Notes: generated from the letters alone by a model not told the origin. A DNA stretch of 64,000 nt from Chryseobacterium gwangjuense (GCF_021311115.1 NZ_JAJTNP010000005.1:248001-312000); one strand, 5' to 3'. Positions 1 through 9,533 are shown, counted from the first letter of the stretch. A program made the numbers and translations.

Positions 1-839
1 ACAAAATACAATCTCTGGTTATGATACTCTAACACGTAACTAGAAGCGGTAACAGGCAAATATGTTCCCCAAATCAATTGTCCTTGTGAACCTAGTTTTA
101 CAACAAAAGCATTAGATAATATAGTTCCATTATTATAATATGTTTGATAATTTTCCATAAAGGTCCCGGAGGTACCTATACCCTGCTGTATTTTTGTTGC
201 CCCAGTAATATAAAGATCTTTATTTTCGTCTGTAACAAAAGAATAATTCAAAAGTATATCTAGAGGAAGAAATGTTTTCCAGACAACAGTTCCTATATTG
301 TTTTTTTTGTATAAGAGATAATGGAACTGATTGTTTCCGCTTATATTAGGGTCGTTGACAAACCAAGCATTGGGAGTTGCGACATCGGAAAGATTGTTCA
401 ACGCTAATTTTAAATAATAATAATTTCCATCTCCATCGATGTGTACTAATATTTCTCTAATATTAGTAGGAGCTGTTCCATCACAAAAACCAGCGAACAG
501 TACATTCCCACTTTCCGTAAATTTTGCTTGCAAAAAAGCAGTAAAAAAAGACAAATTAATATTTTGTCCTCCTGTTGTTACATATTGATTATAATAAGGT
601 GCACCAAGACTACTATCTTTAATTACTTGACCTAAAATATGAAAATTATTTTGATTGTCTAATAAAAAACCTCCTTGTGAGAAAGGTATGCTATAATCTG
701 ATCCAGTGGGGCCATAATAGGTTCCCCATACTCTTTCATAGGGAAACGTTTGCGCTTTAGAAGTAATACTTATTAATAAATAAAGAATTATTAGGTATAG
801 CTTTCCACTATACAACTTGACTAAAATTGTATTTCTCAT
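1..839 (-). CDS. Secreted SBBP-like repeat protein, C-terminus cut by window edge
   Basis: The frame is open from an ATG at 839 through base 1, so about 279 residues are present and the C-terminus lies outside. Residues 1-30 form a signal peptide (hydrophobic run, then TSKAQ). The rest resembles SBBP/beta-propeller repeat proteins: a WGTYYGPTGSDY stretch follows the signal, and near the window edge come DENKDLYITGAT, then AFVVKLGSQGQLIWGTYLP, which fits the SBBP pattern of 'D..GN.Y.TG.T ... AF..KL...G...W.TY'. Such flavobacterial proteins usually end in a T9SS sorting domain; that part is not visible. A good Bacteroidota promoter lies 52 bases upstream. Assignment to the family is moderately sure; the biological role is unknown. 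Confidence 0.6.
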   Translation of the reverse strand, partial: MRNTILVKLYSGKLYLIILYLLISITSKAQTFPYERVWGTYYGPTGSDYSIPFSQGGFLLDNQNNFHILGQVIKDSSLGAPYYNQYVTTGGQNINLSFFTAFLQAKFTESGNVLFAGFCDGTAPTNIREILVHIDGDGNYYYLKLALNNLSDVATPNAWFVNDPNISGNNQFHYLLYKKNNIGTVVWKTFLPLDILLNYSFVTDENKDLYITGATKIQQGIGTSGTFMENYQTYYNNGTILSNAFVVKLGSQGQLIWGTYLPVTASSYVLEYHNQRLYF

Positions 840-890
840 ATGGTGATTTGGTAATGGTTATTAAAGTCTTATTTATAATAAAACTTTTTT

Positions 891-922
891 CAAAATTATG
901 TAAAAATCTACTTATTATCAAA
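891..922 (-). promoter_or_regulatory. Bacteroidota-type promoter for the SBBP-like gene
   Basis: Read on the minus strand, TTTG (922-919) is followed after 20 bases by TAATTTTG (898-891). This matches the flavobacterial -33/-7 consensus TTTG-N17-23-TAnnTTTG and sits 52 bases before the ATG at 839. Confidence 0.5.
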
Positions 923-982
923 AACTGTTTTAAAATTTATTTTTGTGAGGTAAAAAAGGTGTCTCAAAGGTCACTTTTTAAA

Positions 983-1010
983 TAAAAAAAGGAAAGCTTT
1001 TTAGCTTTCC
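983..1010 (-). terminator. Rho-independent terminator downstream of hemL
   Basis: GGAAAGC (991-997) pairs with GCTTTCC (1004-1010). On the minus strand the hairpin runs into seven T residues (990-984). It lies about 120 bases after the hemL stop codon and can only serve minus-strand transcription. Confidence 0.65.
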
Positions 1011-1131
1011 TACGGGTTGCAAATTTGAAACTTGCAGAATCTTTCAAGCAAATCCAAAACTCTGAATTCTAAAAAATAGGATTTTGGATTTTTTATAATA
1101 AAAGACTAACCTTCTATTAGAACCCTATATT

Positions 1132-2418
1132 TTAATTTGAATATTCAAATTTTCTGACTGCTTCCAACGTCATATCAATTTCTTTATCTTTTATTGCATC
1201 ACTAATGAAATACGTTTCATAACCACTTGGCGGAAGATAAATTCCGTTTTGCAATAACTGATGGAAAAAATTATTGAACAATGAATGATTGGCATTCTGA
1301 GCTTCATCAAAATTAGAAACTCTGTTGATATGGAAGAATACAGACATCATAGAACCTTTTCTGTTGATTTTATGTGCAATTCCTTTTTCATTTAAAATTT
1401 TTCCGATTTCAAAATCTAAAGTTTCTGTAGTTTTTGCCAGTCTGTTGAAGAATTCAGGATCGTTTTTGATGATCTGTAAAGTTTTTAATCCGGCTCTCAT
1501 TGCCAAAGGATTTCCGCTTAATGTTCCGGCCTGATAAACGCCTCCTTTTGGAGCCAGATGATCCATAATTTCATTTCTTCCTGCAAAAGCTCCCACCGGA
1601 AGCCCGCCTCCGATTACTTTACCATACGTTACCAAATCCGCTTTTACATTGAAAAGTTCCTGAGCACCACCAAAAGCCAATCTGAAACCTGTCATTACCT
1701 CATCAAAAATCAATAAAGCTCCGTTTTCATCACAGATTTTTCTTAATTTCTGAAGGAATTCATTTTCAGGAAGAACACATCCCATATTTCCGGCAACAGG
1801 CTCTATAATTACTGCTGCAATCTCACCTTGATTATGTCTGAACAAATCTTCAACCTGTTCAAAATCGTTATATCTTGCTAATAAAGTATCTTTTGCTGTT
1901 CCTGCAGTGACTCCCGGAGAATTCGGGTTTCCAAAAGTAGCTGCACCACTTCCTGCCTTAATCAAAAATGAATCTGAGTGACCGTGGTAACACCCTTCAA
2001 ATTTGATGAATTTATCTCTTCCTGTAAATCCTCTTGCCAATCTGATGGCACTCATACAAGCTTCCGTTCCTGAAGAAACCATTCTGATCTGATCGATATT
2101 CGGAACATTTTCGGTGATAAATTTTGCAATCTCAGTTTCTAGTTCTGTCGGAGCCCCAAAAGAAAATCCTTTTTCAGCCTGAATTTTTAATTCTTCCAGT
2201 ACTTCAGGATGGGTATGGCCTAAAATTGCGGGTCCCCAAGAATTGATGTAGTCAATATAAGTATTATCATCAGCATCGGTAAGGTAAGCTCCCTTTGCAG
2301 ATTTCATAAAAACCGGCACTCCTCCCACTGATTTGAATGCACGAACCGGAGAGTTTACTCCACCCGGAATGTATTTGTACGCTTCATCAAATAAAGCTGA
2401 ACTTCTTTGGTATTTCAT
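1132..2418 (-). CDS. hemL: Glutamate-1-semialdehyde 2,1-aminomutase
   Basis: HemL converts glutamate-1-semialdehyde to 5-aminolevulinate, the C5-route entry to haem, in the cytoplasm using PLP. The 428-residue length is the family norm. Class-III aminotransferase landmarks are visible: [18 protein letters not shown] around 112-129 (cofactor phosphate and substrate region), FDEVMTGFR at 238-246 with the PLP-contacting Asp, and [15 protein letters not shown] at 264-278 with the Schiff-base lysine at K267. The N-terminal [12 protein letters not shown] signature is typical of HemL rather than other class-III enzymes. It has 87 bases upstream and appears to be transcribed alone or behind the glucosaminidase gene, with a terminator downstream. 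The identification is secure. Confidence 0.96.
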   Translation of the reverse strand: MKYQRSSALFDEAYKYIPGGVNSPVRAFKSVGGVPVFMKSAKGAYLTDADDNTYIDYINSWGPAILGHTHPEVLEELKIQAEKGFSFGAPTELETEIAKFITENVPNIDQIRMVSSGTEACMSAIRLARGFTGRDKFIKFEGCYHGHSDSFLIKAGSGAATFGNPNSPGVTAGTAKDTLLARYNDFEQVEDLFRHNQGEIAAVIIEPVAGNMGCVLPENEFLQKLRKICDENGALLIFDEVMTGFRLAFGGAQELFNVKADLVTYGKVIGGGLPVGAFAGRNEIMDHLAPKGGVYQAGTLSGNPLAMRAGLKTLQIIKNDPEFFNRLAKTTETLDFEIGKILNEKGIAHKINRKGSMMSVFFHINRVSNFDEAQNANHSLFNNFFHQLLQNGIYLPPSGYETYFISDAIKDKEIDMTLEAVRKFEYSN

Positions 2419-2505
2419 TTTTGTTGATCGTTGATGTTTGCTTATAGATTGTTAATCAGTAAAATCAAACAATTAACTGACATCCAATCACAAGCAACTC
2501 TGTAT

Positions 2506-3564
2506 TTAATTTCTAGGTTTTTTATCAATTAAATAAATCAATTGTCCGGCTGTAGGTTTTTGCCCTTCATCCATTCTGTTTTTTGCGTATAGTTTATTTA
2601 ATTTAATTCCGAATTTTTGAGCGATATCGTGCATATCTTCCCCTGATTCTACCTTGTAAGTAGCGGTATTTCCGTCAGAATTTTTAGCTTCAAGGAAAAC
2701 AATATCGTTTTTATGTAAAACATCACTTTCCAACTCATTCCATTTCAGAAGTTTGCTTTCACTTACTTTAAACTTATTGGCAATGAATTGTACATTGGTG
2801 TCTTCCGGAATGATGATATATTTTAAACCGTCATTCGGATGACTTTTAATTAAAATAGAATTAAGAATTTCAGTTTTTGTCTTAATTTTCTCTACTCTTT
2901 TCTGTTGCTGAGCATAAGAAGTCGGCTTATACGGAACTTCCAGTGTTACCGGATCTTTTGCTTTCTTTACTGCTTTCGACGGATCCAATTGCGCCATAAA
3001 AGTACGGTCATCTTTCAAATCCGGATACATTTTCAGTACAGCAAACAAAACTTCCTTGGAATTCGTATCATCAAATTCATACAGCTTGTATTTTTCGATT
3101 TTCCCGATCAGGATAGAAGCATAACGAGGATTGGTAGCGTAACCCGCTTTTTTCAAACCGGTTGCCCAAGCTTTGTAATCTTTCATATCTAAATTGAAAA
3201 GATTCGCATAGTATTTTCTCGTTGCTAAAAATATAGAGTGATCTTCGTAAGATTGCCTCGGGTCATCATATACACGGAAACACTCATTAGGAGCATCGTC
3301 GGTATGTTTCATCGTTTTTCCCGTCCAATTTTCCTTACATTTTATTCCGAAGTGATTCTTCCCTTCCTGAGCCAATCGGCTTTGTCCGCCACCCGTTTCC
3401 AAAAGTCCCTGCGCAAGAGTGATGGAAGCCGGAATCTTGTATTTTTCCATCTCTTCTACCGCATATTTTGCAAATTTCTGGATATATTGATCTTCAGTAG
3501 CCCAGTTCTGAGCTGAGAATTTTGATAAAACTAAAAGGCTAATTAGTAAGAAAAGTCTTTTCAT
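2506..3564 (-). CDS. Secreted glucosaminidase (GH73-type) with LysM repeats
   Basis: Predicted endo-beta-N-acetylglucosaminidase that cleaves peptidoglycan glycan chains outside the inner membrane. I start it at 3564 because MKRLFLLISLLVLSKFSAQ is a signal peptide; an upstream ATG at 3606 would put 14 charged residues before it. Mature residues 20-175 carry the glucosaminidase fold, with the likely catalytic Glu in LAQGLLETGGGQS (E56), then FRVYDDPRQSYEDHS and the AWATGLKKAGYATNPRYA block typical of FlgJ/Atl-type enzymes. Two LysM modules follow at about 245-290 and 305-350; the first contains VQFIANKFKVSESKLLKWN. This supports cell-wall binding. The 352 residues fit the flavobacterial family. 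A role in wall turnover or cell separation is inferred. Confidence 0.9.
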   Translation of the reverse strand: MKRLFLLISLLVLSKFSAQNWATEDQYIQKFAKYAVEEMEKYKIPASITLAQGLLETGGGQSRLAQEGKNHFGIKCKENWTGKTMKHTDDAPNECFRVYDDPRQSYEDHSIFLATRKYYANLFNLDMKDYKAWATGLKKAGYATNPRYASILIGKIEKYKLYEFDDTNSKEVLFAVLKMYPDLKDDRTFMAQLDPSKAVKKAKDPVTLEVPYKPTSYAQQQKRVEKIKTKTEILNSILIKSHPNDGLKYIIIPEDTNVQFIANKFKVSESKLLKWNELESDVLHKNDIVFLEAKNSDGNTATYKVESGEDMHDIAQKFGIKLNKLYAKNRMDEGQKPTAGQLIYLIDKKPRN

Positions 3565-3662
3565 CTTATAATTTTTATTTTTTATAAAGAAAGATGCAAC
3601 ACTCAAAAATGAATCATTTATTCATATTTTACCCGGAGTGTTTCATGTTTTCCAATTTTACT

Positions 3663-4565
3663 TTATACAATTAAATTTCTATTCTGTTTCTGTAACAACA
3701 GATTTGCTCCTTCAATTCCTTGTAATCCACCGGTATGGAAGCACAAAATCTTGCTGTTTTCAGGAAAATAGTCTTCATCAATCAGTTCGAAAACTTTCTG
3801 CATCATTTTTCCTGTATATATCGGTTCCAAAGGAATTCCGTATCTCTCCTTAAAATCATTGATAAAACGGATGTTTTCATCATTTATTTTACCATAACCT
3901 CCAAAACTTGAATCTATTAGATTAAAATTTGTTTTCAAGGTTAATTCAAATATTTTTTTCTCCAGTGAAGAATCATTGACTGCTTTAAAACCCATAACAT
4001 TCTGATTATCTTCACAGAATTTTGAAATTCCGGCAATGGTTCCTCCCGTTCCCACTGCGGTGCAAAGATAATCAAAATCTTTTGTTTCGTTATTCAGCAT
4101 CATTTTTACCCCGTTTACAGCCTCTTCGTTGGTTCCTCCTTCCGGAACAATTAATGCTTCGGGAAACTCTTTCTGTAAAGATTCTGTCAATTTTTCTTTA
4201 TCGCGGTATTCTTCACGGGTAACAAATCTTAGATCCATCCCATTATTCTTGGCAAAGGTTAATGTCGGATTATCACCCCATTTATCTTGCAGTTCCTCTC
4301 CTCTTATAATTCCCAAAGAAGGAATATCTGCCAGTTTTCCTACCGCGGAAACCGCAGCAATATGATTGGAAAAAGCCCCGCCAAAAGTTATAATATGAGG
4401 ATTTTTAAGATTTTTTTCTAAGTATTGATTGATATTAAAAAATAGTTTCCAATACTTATTTCCTGAAATTTGAGAGTCGATAAGATCTTCTCTTTTCATA
4501 AAGAGTTTCACATTTTTATTGAGAGGAATCTCAACAATGGGAATATGAATTTCAGGAAGTTTCAT
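3663..4565 (-). CDS. 1-aminocyclopropane-1-carboxylate deaminase / D-cysteine desulfhydrase family
   Basis: Fold-type II PLP enzyme of 300 residues. The PLP lysine is in SGNKYWKL (K37), followed by the Asn/Ser phosphate-binding stretch TFGGAFSNHIAA and the glycine loop AVGTGGTIAGISKF. The family deaminates 1-aminocyclopropane-1-carboxylate or desulfhydrates D-cysteine. These activities cannot be separated from sequence alone, and most flavobacterial members have not been characterised. The protein is a little shorter than plant-associated ACC deaminases (about 340), which favours a D-cysteine desulfhydrase-like or other D-amino-acid activity. It stands alone on the minus strand, divergent from the next gene. 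Confidence 0.82.
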   Translation of the reverse strand: MKLPEIHIPIVEIPLNKNVKLFMKREDLIDSQISGNKYWKLFFNINQYLEKNLKNPHIITFGGAFSNHIAAVSAVGKLADIPSLGIIRGEELQDKWGDNPTLTFAKNNGMDLRFVTREEYRDKEKLTESLQKEFPEALIVPEGGTNEEAVNGVKMMLNNETKDFDYLCTAVGTGGTIAGISKFCEDNQNVMGFKAVNDSSLEKKIFELTLKTNFNLIDSSFGGYGKINDENIRFINDFKERYGIPLEPIYTGKMMQKVFELIDEDYFPENSKILCFHTGGLQGIEGANLLLQKQNRNLIV

Positions 4566-4641
4566 AAATGCAAATTTCCTGAATTTATTTTAAATGATAA
4601 TTTATAAATTAGTTAAACAAAAGCTAAAAACAATTAAAATT

Positions 4642-5253
4642 ATGAAAAAACCTGCCATAACCTTTACCTCTTCGCTCCTCATTATCATTTTTGCAGCAGG
4701 GATTTTTTATATCTTTTTTGGAGATTTATTTACCCGACCATCAAAATTTGATGTTCCTGATCAGCAAAATGATAAAATCATCAATATGTTCAACAAACAA
4801 ATTGAGCAGGAAATTGAGAATCATACCCAAAGTACTATGCATCCCGGCTATATTCCCGAGGCAAGACAAAATACAATCGATTACTTAAAATCCATCCAAT
4901 CTATTGAAAGCTACGCTCGTGATGGGGTAAAATCTGCCCAACCAAGAAATTATCTTGAATTAAATATCATTTTCAATGACGGAACTGTTGCCAAAAAAGT
5001 ATACACAGGTTATACCTGCTCAGCTTATTTAGGTCCATGTCTTCTTATGAAAGTTGAAATGAAAGACGGAAAAGCAGTAAAAGTTTTTACCAACGGACAA
5101 GAAAAGAAAGGTTCTCCGGACTGGATTATTCCTGATTTAAATATACTTATCAATAAAGCAATTGCCTATGATATTCAAAGAAATAATGACAGTTATTTTG
5201 AACCTCGAAAAAACCAAAAAGACTTTGATAAGGAATGGGAAAATCAAAAATAA
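4642..5253 (+). CDS. Membrane-anchored hypothetical protein
   Basis: I do not recognise this 203-residue protein. The start is set at MKKPAITFTSS (4642) because it places the hydrophobic segment (about 8-28) right after a short basic N-terminus; an ATG at 4594 would add 16 lysine-rich residues. A single N-terminal membrane anchor is followed by a soluble extracytoplasmic domain. It has a beta-rich middle (LELNIIFNDGTVAKKVYTGY) and two cysteines in YTCSAYLGPCLL that could form a disulfide. No lipobox is present. It is convergent with the next minus-strand gene, leaving only 6 bases between stop codons. Confidence 0.6.
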   Translation: MKKPAITFTSSLLIIIFAAGIFYIFFGDLFTRPSKFDVPDQQNDKIINMFNKQIEQEIENHTQSTMHPGYIPEARQNTIDYLKSIQSIESYARDGVKSAQPRNYLELNIIFNDGTVAKKVYTGYTCSAYLGPCLLMKVEMKDGKAVKVFTNGQEKKGSPDWIIPDLNILINKAIAYDIQRNNDSYFEPRKNQKDFDKEWENQK

Positions 5254-5259
5254 GGCAGT

Positions 5260-5586
5260 TTATCGGTATTTCCAGAAACCCCAGAATTTCCTTTTTTTGA
5301 GATATTCTAAATCCGATTCATGAGTGTAAGCTTCTCTTTCAAATGAGATTCTTCGGTAAGCCAAATGTTTGTTTTTCAGCTTTATTAACCAGTAATAATA
5401 TTCGATAACGTAAAAAAAATAGAAGAAAATAACCAGCAGCTCCATTTGTTGTTTTAAATGGATTTTTTCATGATTGATAAGTATTTTATTTTCCCTATCT
5501 TCGGATTTCCTAATGAAAATAAAGGGAAAGAGGGTAATGCCGTTAATTTTTAATCTTTTTAAAGGCTTTTGGCATACAATTATCAT
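5260..5586 (-). CDS. Small membrane protein with HExxH motif (putative minimal zinc peptidase)
   Basis: A 108-residue protein with INHEKIHLKQQMELL, a clear HExxH zinc-peptidase motif at about 39-43. It is followed by a strongly hydrophobic segment (LLVIFFYFFYVIEYYYWLI, about 50-68) and then RISFEREAYTHESD, whose downstream Glu could be the third zinc ligand, as in gluzincins. The layout resembles a stripped-down M56/M48-type core with nothing else attached. Similar small ORFs occur in flavobacteria, to my memory without an assigned function. It is divergent from the DUF5522 gene (40 bases apart). Protease activity is inferred only from the motif and its spacing. Confidence 0.6.
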   Translation of the reverse strand: MIIVCQKPLKRLKINGITLFPFIFIRKSEDRENKILINHEKIHLKQQMELLVIFFYFFYVIEYYYWLIKLKNKHLAYRRISFEREAYTHESDLEYLKKRKFWGFWKYR

Positions 5587-5623
5587 AATAACAAATATAA
5601 AGTTTTTTGACTTAGAGATTTAA

Positions 5624-5809
<186 letters not shown>

Positions 5810-5810
5810 A

Positions 5811-6335
5811 ATGAAAAAATATATTTTTATTTTGTTAGCCTCGGCTGCTTTGGGATTAACATCGTGTAGTCCTTTTCAAGTACGTTCTGATTATGCCGAA
5901 ACTGCCAACTTCACTTCTTATAAAACCTATAAAATAAGAATTGATGATCTGAAATTGAATGATATCGATAAAGACCGTGTTTTGAATGAACTATCAAGAC
6001 AACTTCAAAGTAAAGGTCTTCAATCTGGAGAAAATCCTGATTTAATCGTAAATGTAAAAGCTAATCACAAAAAGATTACTGATATCACCAACAATTCTCC
6101 TTACGGAATGTATGGTTGGGGAGGACCTTTTGGTTGGGGAGTTGGAATGAGCAGAACCTGGACCAGCAATTATAATGAAGGAGCGATTATTGTAGATCTG
6201 GTAGATTCAAAATCAAATAAATTGGTTTGGCAAGGAATCGGAAGCGGAATTTCTGTAGATTCTCCAAAAGCTAAACAAAGACAGATTCCGGAAATTATGG
6301 CGGAAATTATGAAAAATTACCCTCCACAAAAATAA
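5811..6335 (+). CDS. DUF4136 lipoprotein
   Basis: A 174-residue lipoprotein. The signal MKKYIFILLASAALGLTSC ends in a lipobox (LTSC) with Cys at 19. The mature part begins SPFQVRSDYAETANFTSYKTYKI, the usual DUF4136 opening, and continues with a beta-rich domain, a glycine/tryptophan stretch (YGMYGWGGPFGWGVG, about 96-110) and SNKLVWQGIGSGIS near the C-terminus. Members sit in the periplasm or outer membrane, and their function is not established. It follows the DUF5522 gene by one base and is closed by a hairpin terminator 26 bases after the stop. Confidence 0.85.
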   Translation: MKKYIFILLASAALGLTSCSPFQVRSDYAETANFTSYKTYKIRIDDLKLNDIDKDRVLNELSRQLQSKGLQSGENPDLIVNVKANHKKITDITNNSPYGMYGWGGPFGWGVGMSRTWTSNYNEGAIIVDLVDSKSNKLVWQGIGSGISVDSPKAKQRQIPEIMAEIMKNYPPQK

Positions 6336-6361
6336 AGGATAGATTAATCAAATATATATAA

Positions 6362-6390
6362 AAGTCAATGCAGATTTGCGTTGACTTTTT
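6362..6390 (+). terminator. Rho-independent terminator of the DUF5522-DUF4136 operon
   Basis: AAAGTCAATGC pairs with GCGTTGACTTT (one G-T pair) around a short ATTT loop and is followed by a T run. Confidence 0.75.
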
Positions 6391-6485
6391 TGTTGCGATA
6401 GAAAGTTATGAATTCACATTGAAATTTAATAGTAGCTTAATTTTTTATTCATAAAATTGTATTAACCTTACAAAAAATAAATTTT

Positions 6486-8279
6486 ATGAAAAAGATTCTT
6501 TTCTTTCTAGGCTTTGCCAGTCTGGTAAATGCTCAAGCGCCTTCCGGATATTACAATTCTGCCAATGGACTCACCGGTGCCAATCTTAAAACAGCCTTAA
6601 GTACTATTATCACAAATGGTCATCAGGACAAGGGATACAGCGGTCTTTGGACGGGTTATAAAACTACAGACATCGATAAAAATTACGAAAACGACGGTTC
6701 TATTCTAGATATTTATTCTGAAAACCCAACCGGAACAGATCCTTATAAATATACTCCCGGAACCAACCAATGCGGCACTTATTCTGTAGAAGGAAACTGC
6801 TACAATAGAGAGCATATTGTTCCTCAAAGCTTATTCAGCGAGGCCTCTCCTATGGTTTCCGATATTCATTTCATTAGAGCTACCGACGGAAAAGTAAACG
6901 GTATGAGATCCAATTATCCTTTTGGAAAAGTAGGAACCGCCACTTTTACTTCTAAAAACGGCTCAAAGCTTGGAAATTCTACTTCTTCAGGATATGCAGG
7001 AACGGTTTTTGAGCCTATTAATGAATTTAAAGGAGATGTTGCAAGAATGATTTTCTATTTTGTTACTCGCTACCAAAGTAAGCTTTCAACTTTCTCTTCA
7101 GGAAATATGTTGGGAAGCTCAGCTTATCCCGGATTACAAACTTGGGAGTTGAATGTTTTATTGGCTTGGCATAACCAAGATCCTGTTTCTCAGGCTGAAA
7201 TTAACAGAAATAATGCTTCCTATACTTTCCAGGGAAACAGAAATCCTTTTATTGACAATCCCGGATATGTGGATTTAATTTGGGGATCCCAGCAATCTGC
7301 TACAGACACACAAGCTCCAACAACTGTTAACGGATTAACTGTTTCAGGAACTACTTCAAGCAGTATTTCTCTTGCGTGGAATGCTTCAACAGATAATGTA
7401 GGGGTAACTTCTTACAATGTTTATATGAACGGAAGTCTTAAAACTACGGTAAGTTCCACTTCAACAACAATATCCGGATTATCCGCTTCTACCACATACA
7501 GTTTTTATATTGTAGCCAAAGATGCAGCAGGAAATTCTTCTTCAAACAGCTCAACCGTTTCAGGAACCACAACTGGAACTGTAACTCCACCTACTAATTG
7601 TGTGAATGAAACTTTTGAAACCATTCCCACTTCAAGCACCTCATCCTATTTAACAAGAACGTGGACTAATGGCGGAATTACATGGACTGCTACTGATGCA
7701 AGAACAGACCAAACCATTTCCACTAAAGCAATTACTGTAAGAGATGGTTCTTTAACATCAAGTACATCTGCCAATGGAATCGGTTCTTTAACTGTAACGA
7801 CTCAACTGAAATTTTCAGGCAGTAACGGAACTTTCAATGTTCAGGTAAACGGTGTTACTGTAGGAACTGTTCCTTATAATACAACAGCTACAACAACGAC
7901 CATCAACAATATCAATACTTCCGGAAATGTGACGGTAAGTTTGGTAAATAACTCAGCCAGCGACCGAGTGGCCATTGATAATTTAAATTGGACCTGCTAT
8001 GGTGGAACTTCAAGAATGGCAAATAGTACATCAACGCTATCAAAAGAAAACAATTCTTTACAGATCTCTCAGAATCCTGTTTCTAATCAGGAAATTTTTG
8101 TAACAGGTGAAACGGAAAGTATTCAAAAAGCAGAAATTTATAATCTTCAGGGTAAGTTAATGCAAACCATCAATCAGCCTTTTAAAAATAACAGAAATTC
8201 AATTAAAATTAAAAATCTCGAACAGGGAATTTATATTTTAAAACTGAATGCTACTACATTGAAGTTTATCGTGAAATAG
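6486..8279 (+). CDS. Secreted endonuclease I (EndA/NucM family) with fibronectin III and T9SS sorting domain
   Basis: A 597-residue exported nuclease. A signal peptide (1-16, ending VNAQ) precedes an endonuclease I domain at about 25-265. Its beta-beta-alpha-metal motif is YNREHIVPQSLF with catalytic H110, followed by SDIHFIRATDGKVNGMRSNYPFG carrying the conserved Asn and Arg. A fibronectin type III module (about 277-365, DTQAPTTVNGLTVSG start) is next, then a serine/threonine-rich beta-sandwich, and a C-terminal T9SS type A sorting domain (about 525-597, ending KIKNLEQGIYILKLN). The protein probably degrades extracellular DNA after T9SS export, giving nutrients or phosphate. It is monocistronic. 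Confidence 0.9.
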   Translation: MKKILFFLGFASLVNAQAPSGYYNSANGLTGANLKTALSTIITNGHQDKGYSGLWTGYKTTDIDKNYENDGSILDIYSENPTGTDPYKYTPGTNQCGTYSVEGNCYNREHIVPQSLFSEASPMVSDIHFIRATDGKVNGMRSNYPFGKVGTATFTSKNGSKLGNSTSSGYAGTVFEPINEFKGDVARMIFYFVTRYQSKLSTFSSGNMLGSSAYPGLQTWELNVLLAWHNQDPVSQAEINRNNASYTFQGNRNPFIDNPGYVDLIWGSQQSATDTQAPTTVNGLTVSGTTSSSISLAWNASTDNVGVTSYNVYMNGSLKTTVSSTSTTISGLSASTTYSFYIVAKDAAGNSSSNSSTVSGTTTGTVTPPTNCVNETFETIPTSSTSSYLTRTWTNGGITWTATDARTDQTISTKAITVRDGSLTSSTSANGIGSLTVTTQLKFSGSNGTFNVQVNGVTVGTVPYNTTATTTTINNINTSGNVTVSLVNNSASDRVAIDNLNWTCYGGTSRMANSTSTLSKENNSLQISQNPVSNQEIFVTGETESIQKAEIYNLQGKLMQTINQPFKNNRNSIKIKNLEQGIYILKLNATTLKFIVK

Positions 8280-8283
8280 TAAT

Positions 8284-8336
8284 CTGGAAGCGGGATGATG
8301 GGAGCTGAAAGTTTTTAATCCTGAAACTCTTAGCTT
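8284..8336. repeat. Degenerate copy of a dispersed palindromic repeat
   Basis: Shares GGATGATGG-AGCTG and AAGTTTTTAAT-CTGAAACT elements with the intergenic palindromes at 22214-22283 and 39718-39796. It can form an imperfect stem (AGCTGAAAGTTT against GAAACTCTTAGCT). It lies between the endonuclease stop and the convergent terminator. Confidence 0.5.
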
Positions 8337-8363
8337 GATTATTTCGATTTCAAAGATGATAAA

Positions 8364-8397
8364 AAAATCCTTCTTTCGTTTGAGAGAAGGATTTTTA
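8364..8397. terminator. Bidirectional terminator between convergent genes
   Basis: AAATCCTTCT pairs with AGAAGGATTT, with A/T runs on both outer sides, so it can end the endonuclease transcript on the plus strand and the alcohol dehydrogenase transcript on the minus strand. Confidence 0.75.
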
Positions 8398-8405
8398 TTT
8401 TAAGT

Positions 8406-9431
8406 TTAGGGAATCAAAACGGCTCTTCTTTTTATTTTTCCTTGTCGCATTCTCTCGTACACTTCATTAGCTTCATCTAATTTATACTTTTCAATTTCTA
8501 TATGAATTTTCTTTTGTCTTGCTAAGCCTACCACTTCCATCAATTCAGTTTTTGAACCCCAATAAGGATTCGTCATGCTTACCCCAAACGGAAGCCCATT
8601 CATAGTGTATTGATAATGTCCGCCTCCTAATCCGACAATCGTTAAATCACCATCAAGACTCACCACTTTAGTTCCTAATTCAATGGTAGAAGTCGCTCCT
8701 ACAAAATCAAGAATTACTTTTGCTTTTTTAATTCCTGTAATTTTTTGAATTTGCTCGGCTGCATCTGCATCTTTAGAATTGATTGTATAAGCCGCTCCTA
8801 ATTCTTTTGCGAAAGACAGCTTTTCTTCTGTAACATCACAGGCAATAATGGTTGCACCGCTAATTTCTCTTAAAATCTGTAAAGCAACATGACCAAGACC
8901 TCCCACTCCGATTACCACAACAAATTCATCAGCCATTAATTTATGTAAAGAACGTTTTATTGCGGAATATGGAGTTAAAGCCGCATCTGTTAACGGAGCT
9001 GCAATCACCGGATCCAAATCAAAAATAGGAACTAAAAGTCTTGATGAAGGAACCAGCATATAATCTGCCATTCCGCCATTTAATCCCAGTCCTCCTCCAT
9101 AAACCATTTCAGACTGATGATCACAATAATTTTCCTTCGATTGCTGACATGGTTTACAATGTCCGCATCCCCATGGTCCGTAAACTAGCACGGCATCCCC
9201 TTTTTTATACCCTTTTACACTTTCGCCGACTTCCTCAATCCAGCCTGCATTTTCATGCCCCAGTGTAAAAACACTTCCTCCAACTGTACCTTCATCAATA
9301 ATATGCAAGTCTGAATGACAAACTCCCGCTCCACCAATCTTCAACAAAACTTCCTCACCTTTCGGGGTTGGTTTTTCCATATCGTTTACCACACGGACAT
9401 CTTTGTGTCCAAAAAAACGTACTGCTTTCAT
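8406..9431 (-). CDS. Zinc-dependent alcohol dehydrogenase (MDR family)
   Basis: A 341-residue medium-chain NAD(P)-dependent dehydrogenase. Catalytic zinc ligands are C38 (GVCHSD) and H59-E60 (TLGHENAGWIEEVG). The structural zinc cysteines are at 89, 92, 95 and 103 in WGCGHCKPCQQSKENYC. The nucleotide-binding loop is VIGVGGLGHVAL (G174-G179), and an acidic residue after the second strand (ACDVTEEK) favours NAD over NADP. The protein oxidises a primary or secondary alcohol or reduces the aldehyde; the natural substrate cannot be told. It appears monocistronic. It most resembles the Rhodococcus/Sulfolobus-type NAD alcohol dehydrogenases by motif order. Confidence 0.9.
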   Translation of the reverse strand: MKAVRFFGHKDVRVVNDMEKPTPKGEEVLLKIGGAGVCHSDLHIIDEGTVGGSVFTLGHENAGWIEEVGESVKGYKKGDAVLVYGPWGCGHCKPCQQSKENYCDHQSEMVYGGGLGLNGGMADYMLVPSSRLLVPIFDLDPVIAAPLTDAALTPYSAIKRSLHKLMADEFVVVIGVGGLGHVALQILREISGATIIACDVTEEKLSFAKELGAAYTINSKDADAAEQIQKITGIKKAKVILDFVGATSTIELGTKVVSLDGDLTIVGLGGGHYQYTMNGLPFGVSMTNPYWGSKTELMEVVGLARQKKIHIEIEKYKLDEANEVYERMRQGKIKRRAVLIP

Positions 9432-9533
9432 AAAATTATTTTTTGAAAATTACACTTCAATTTAGCCATAATCTAACTGCCGGTCGTTTTTATTTATCTT
9501 AAAGTTATCATAAAAGTATGATCGTTTTTCTGC

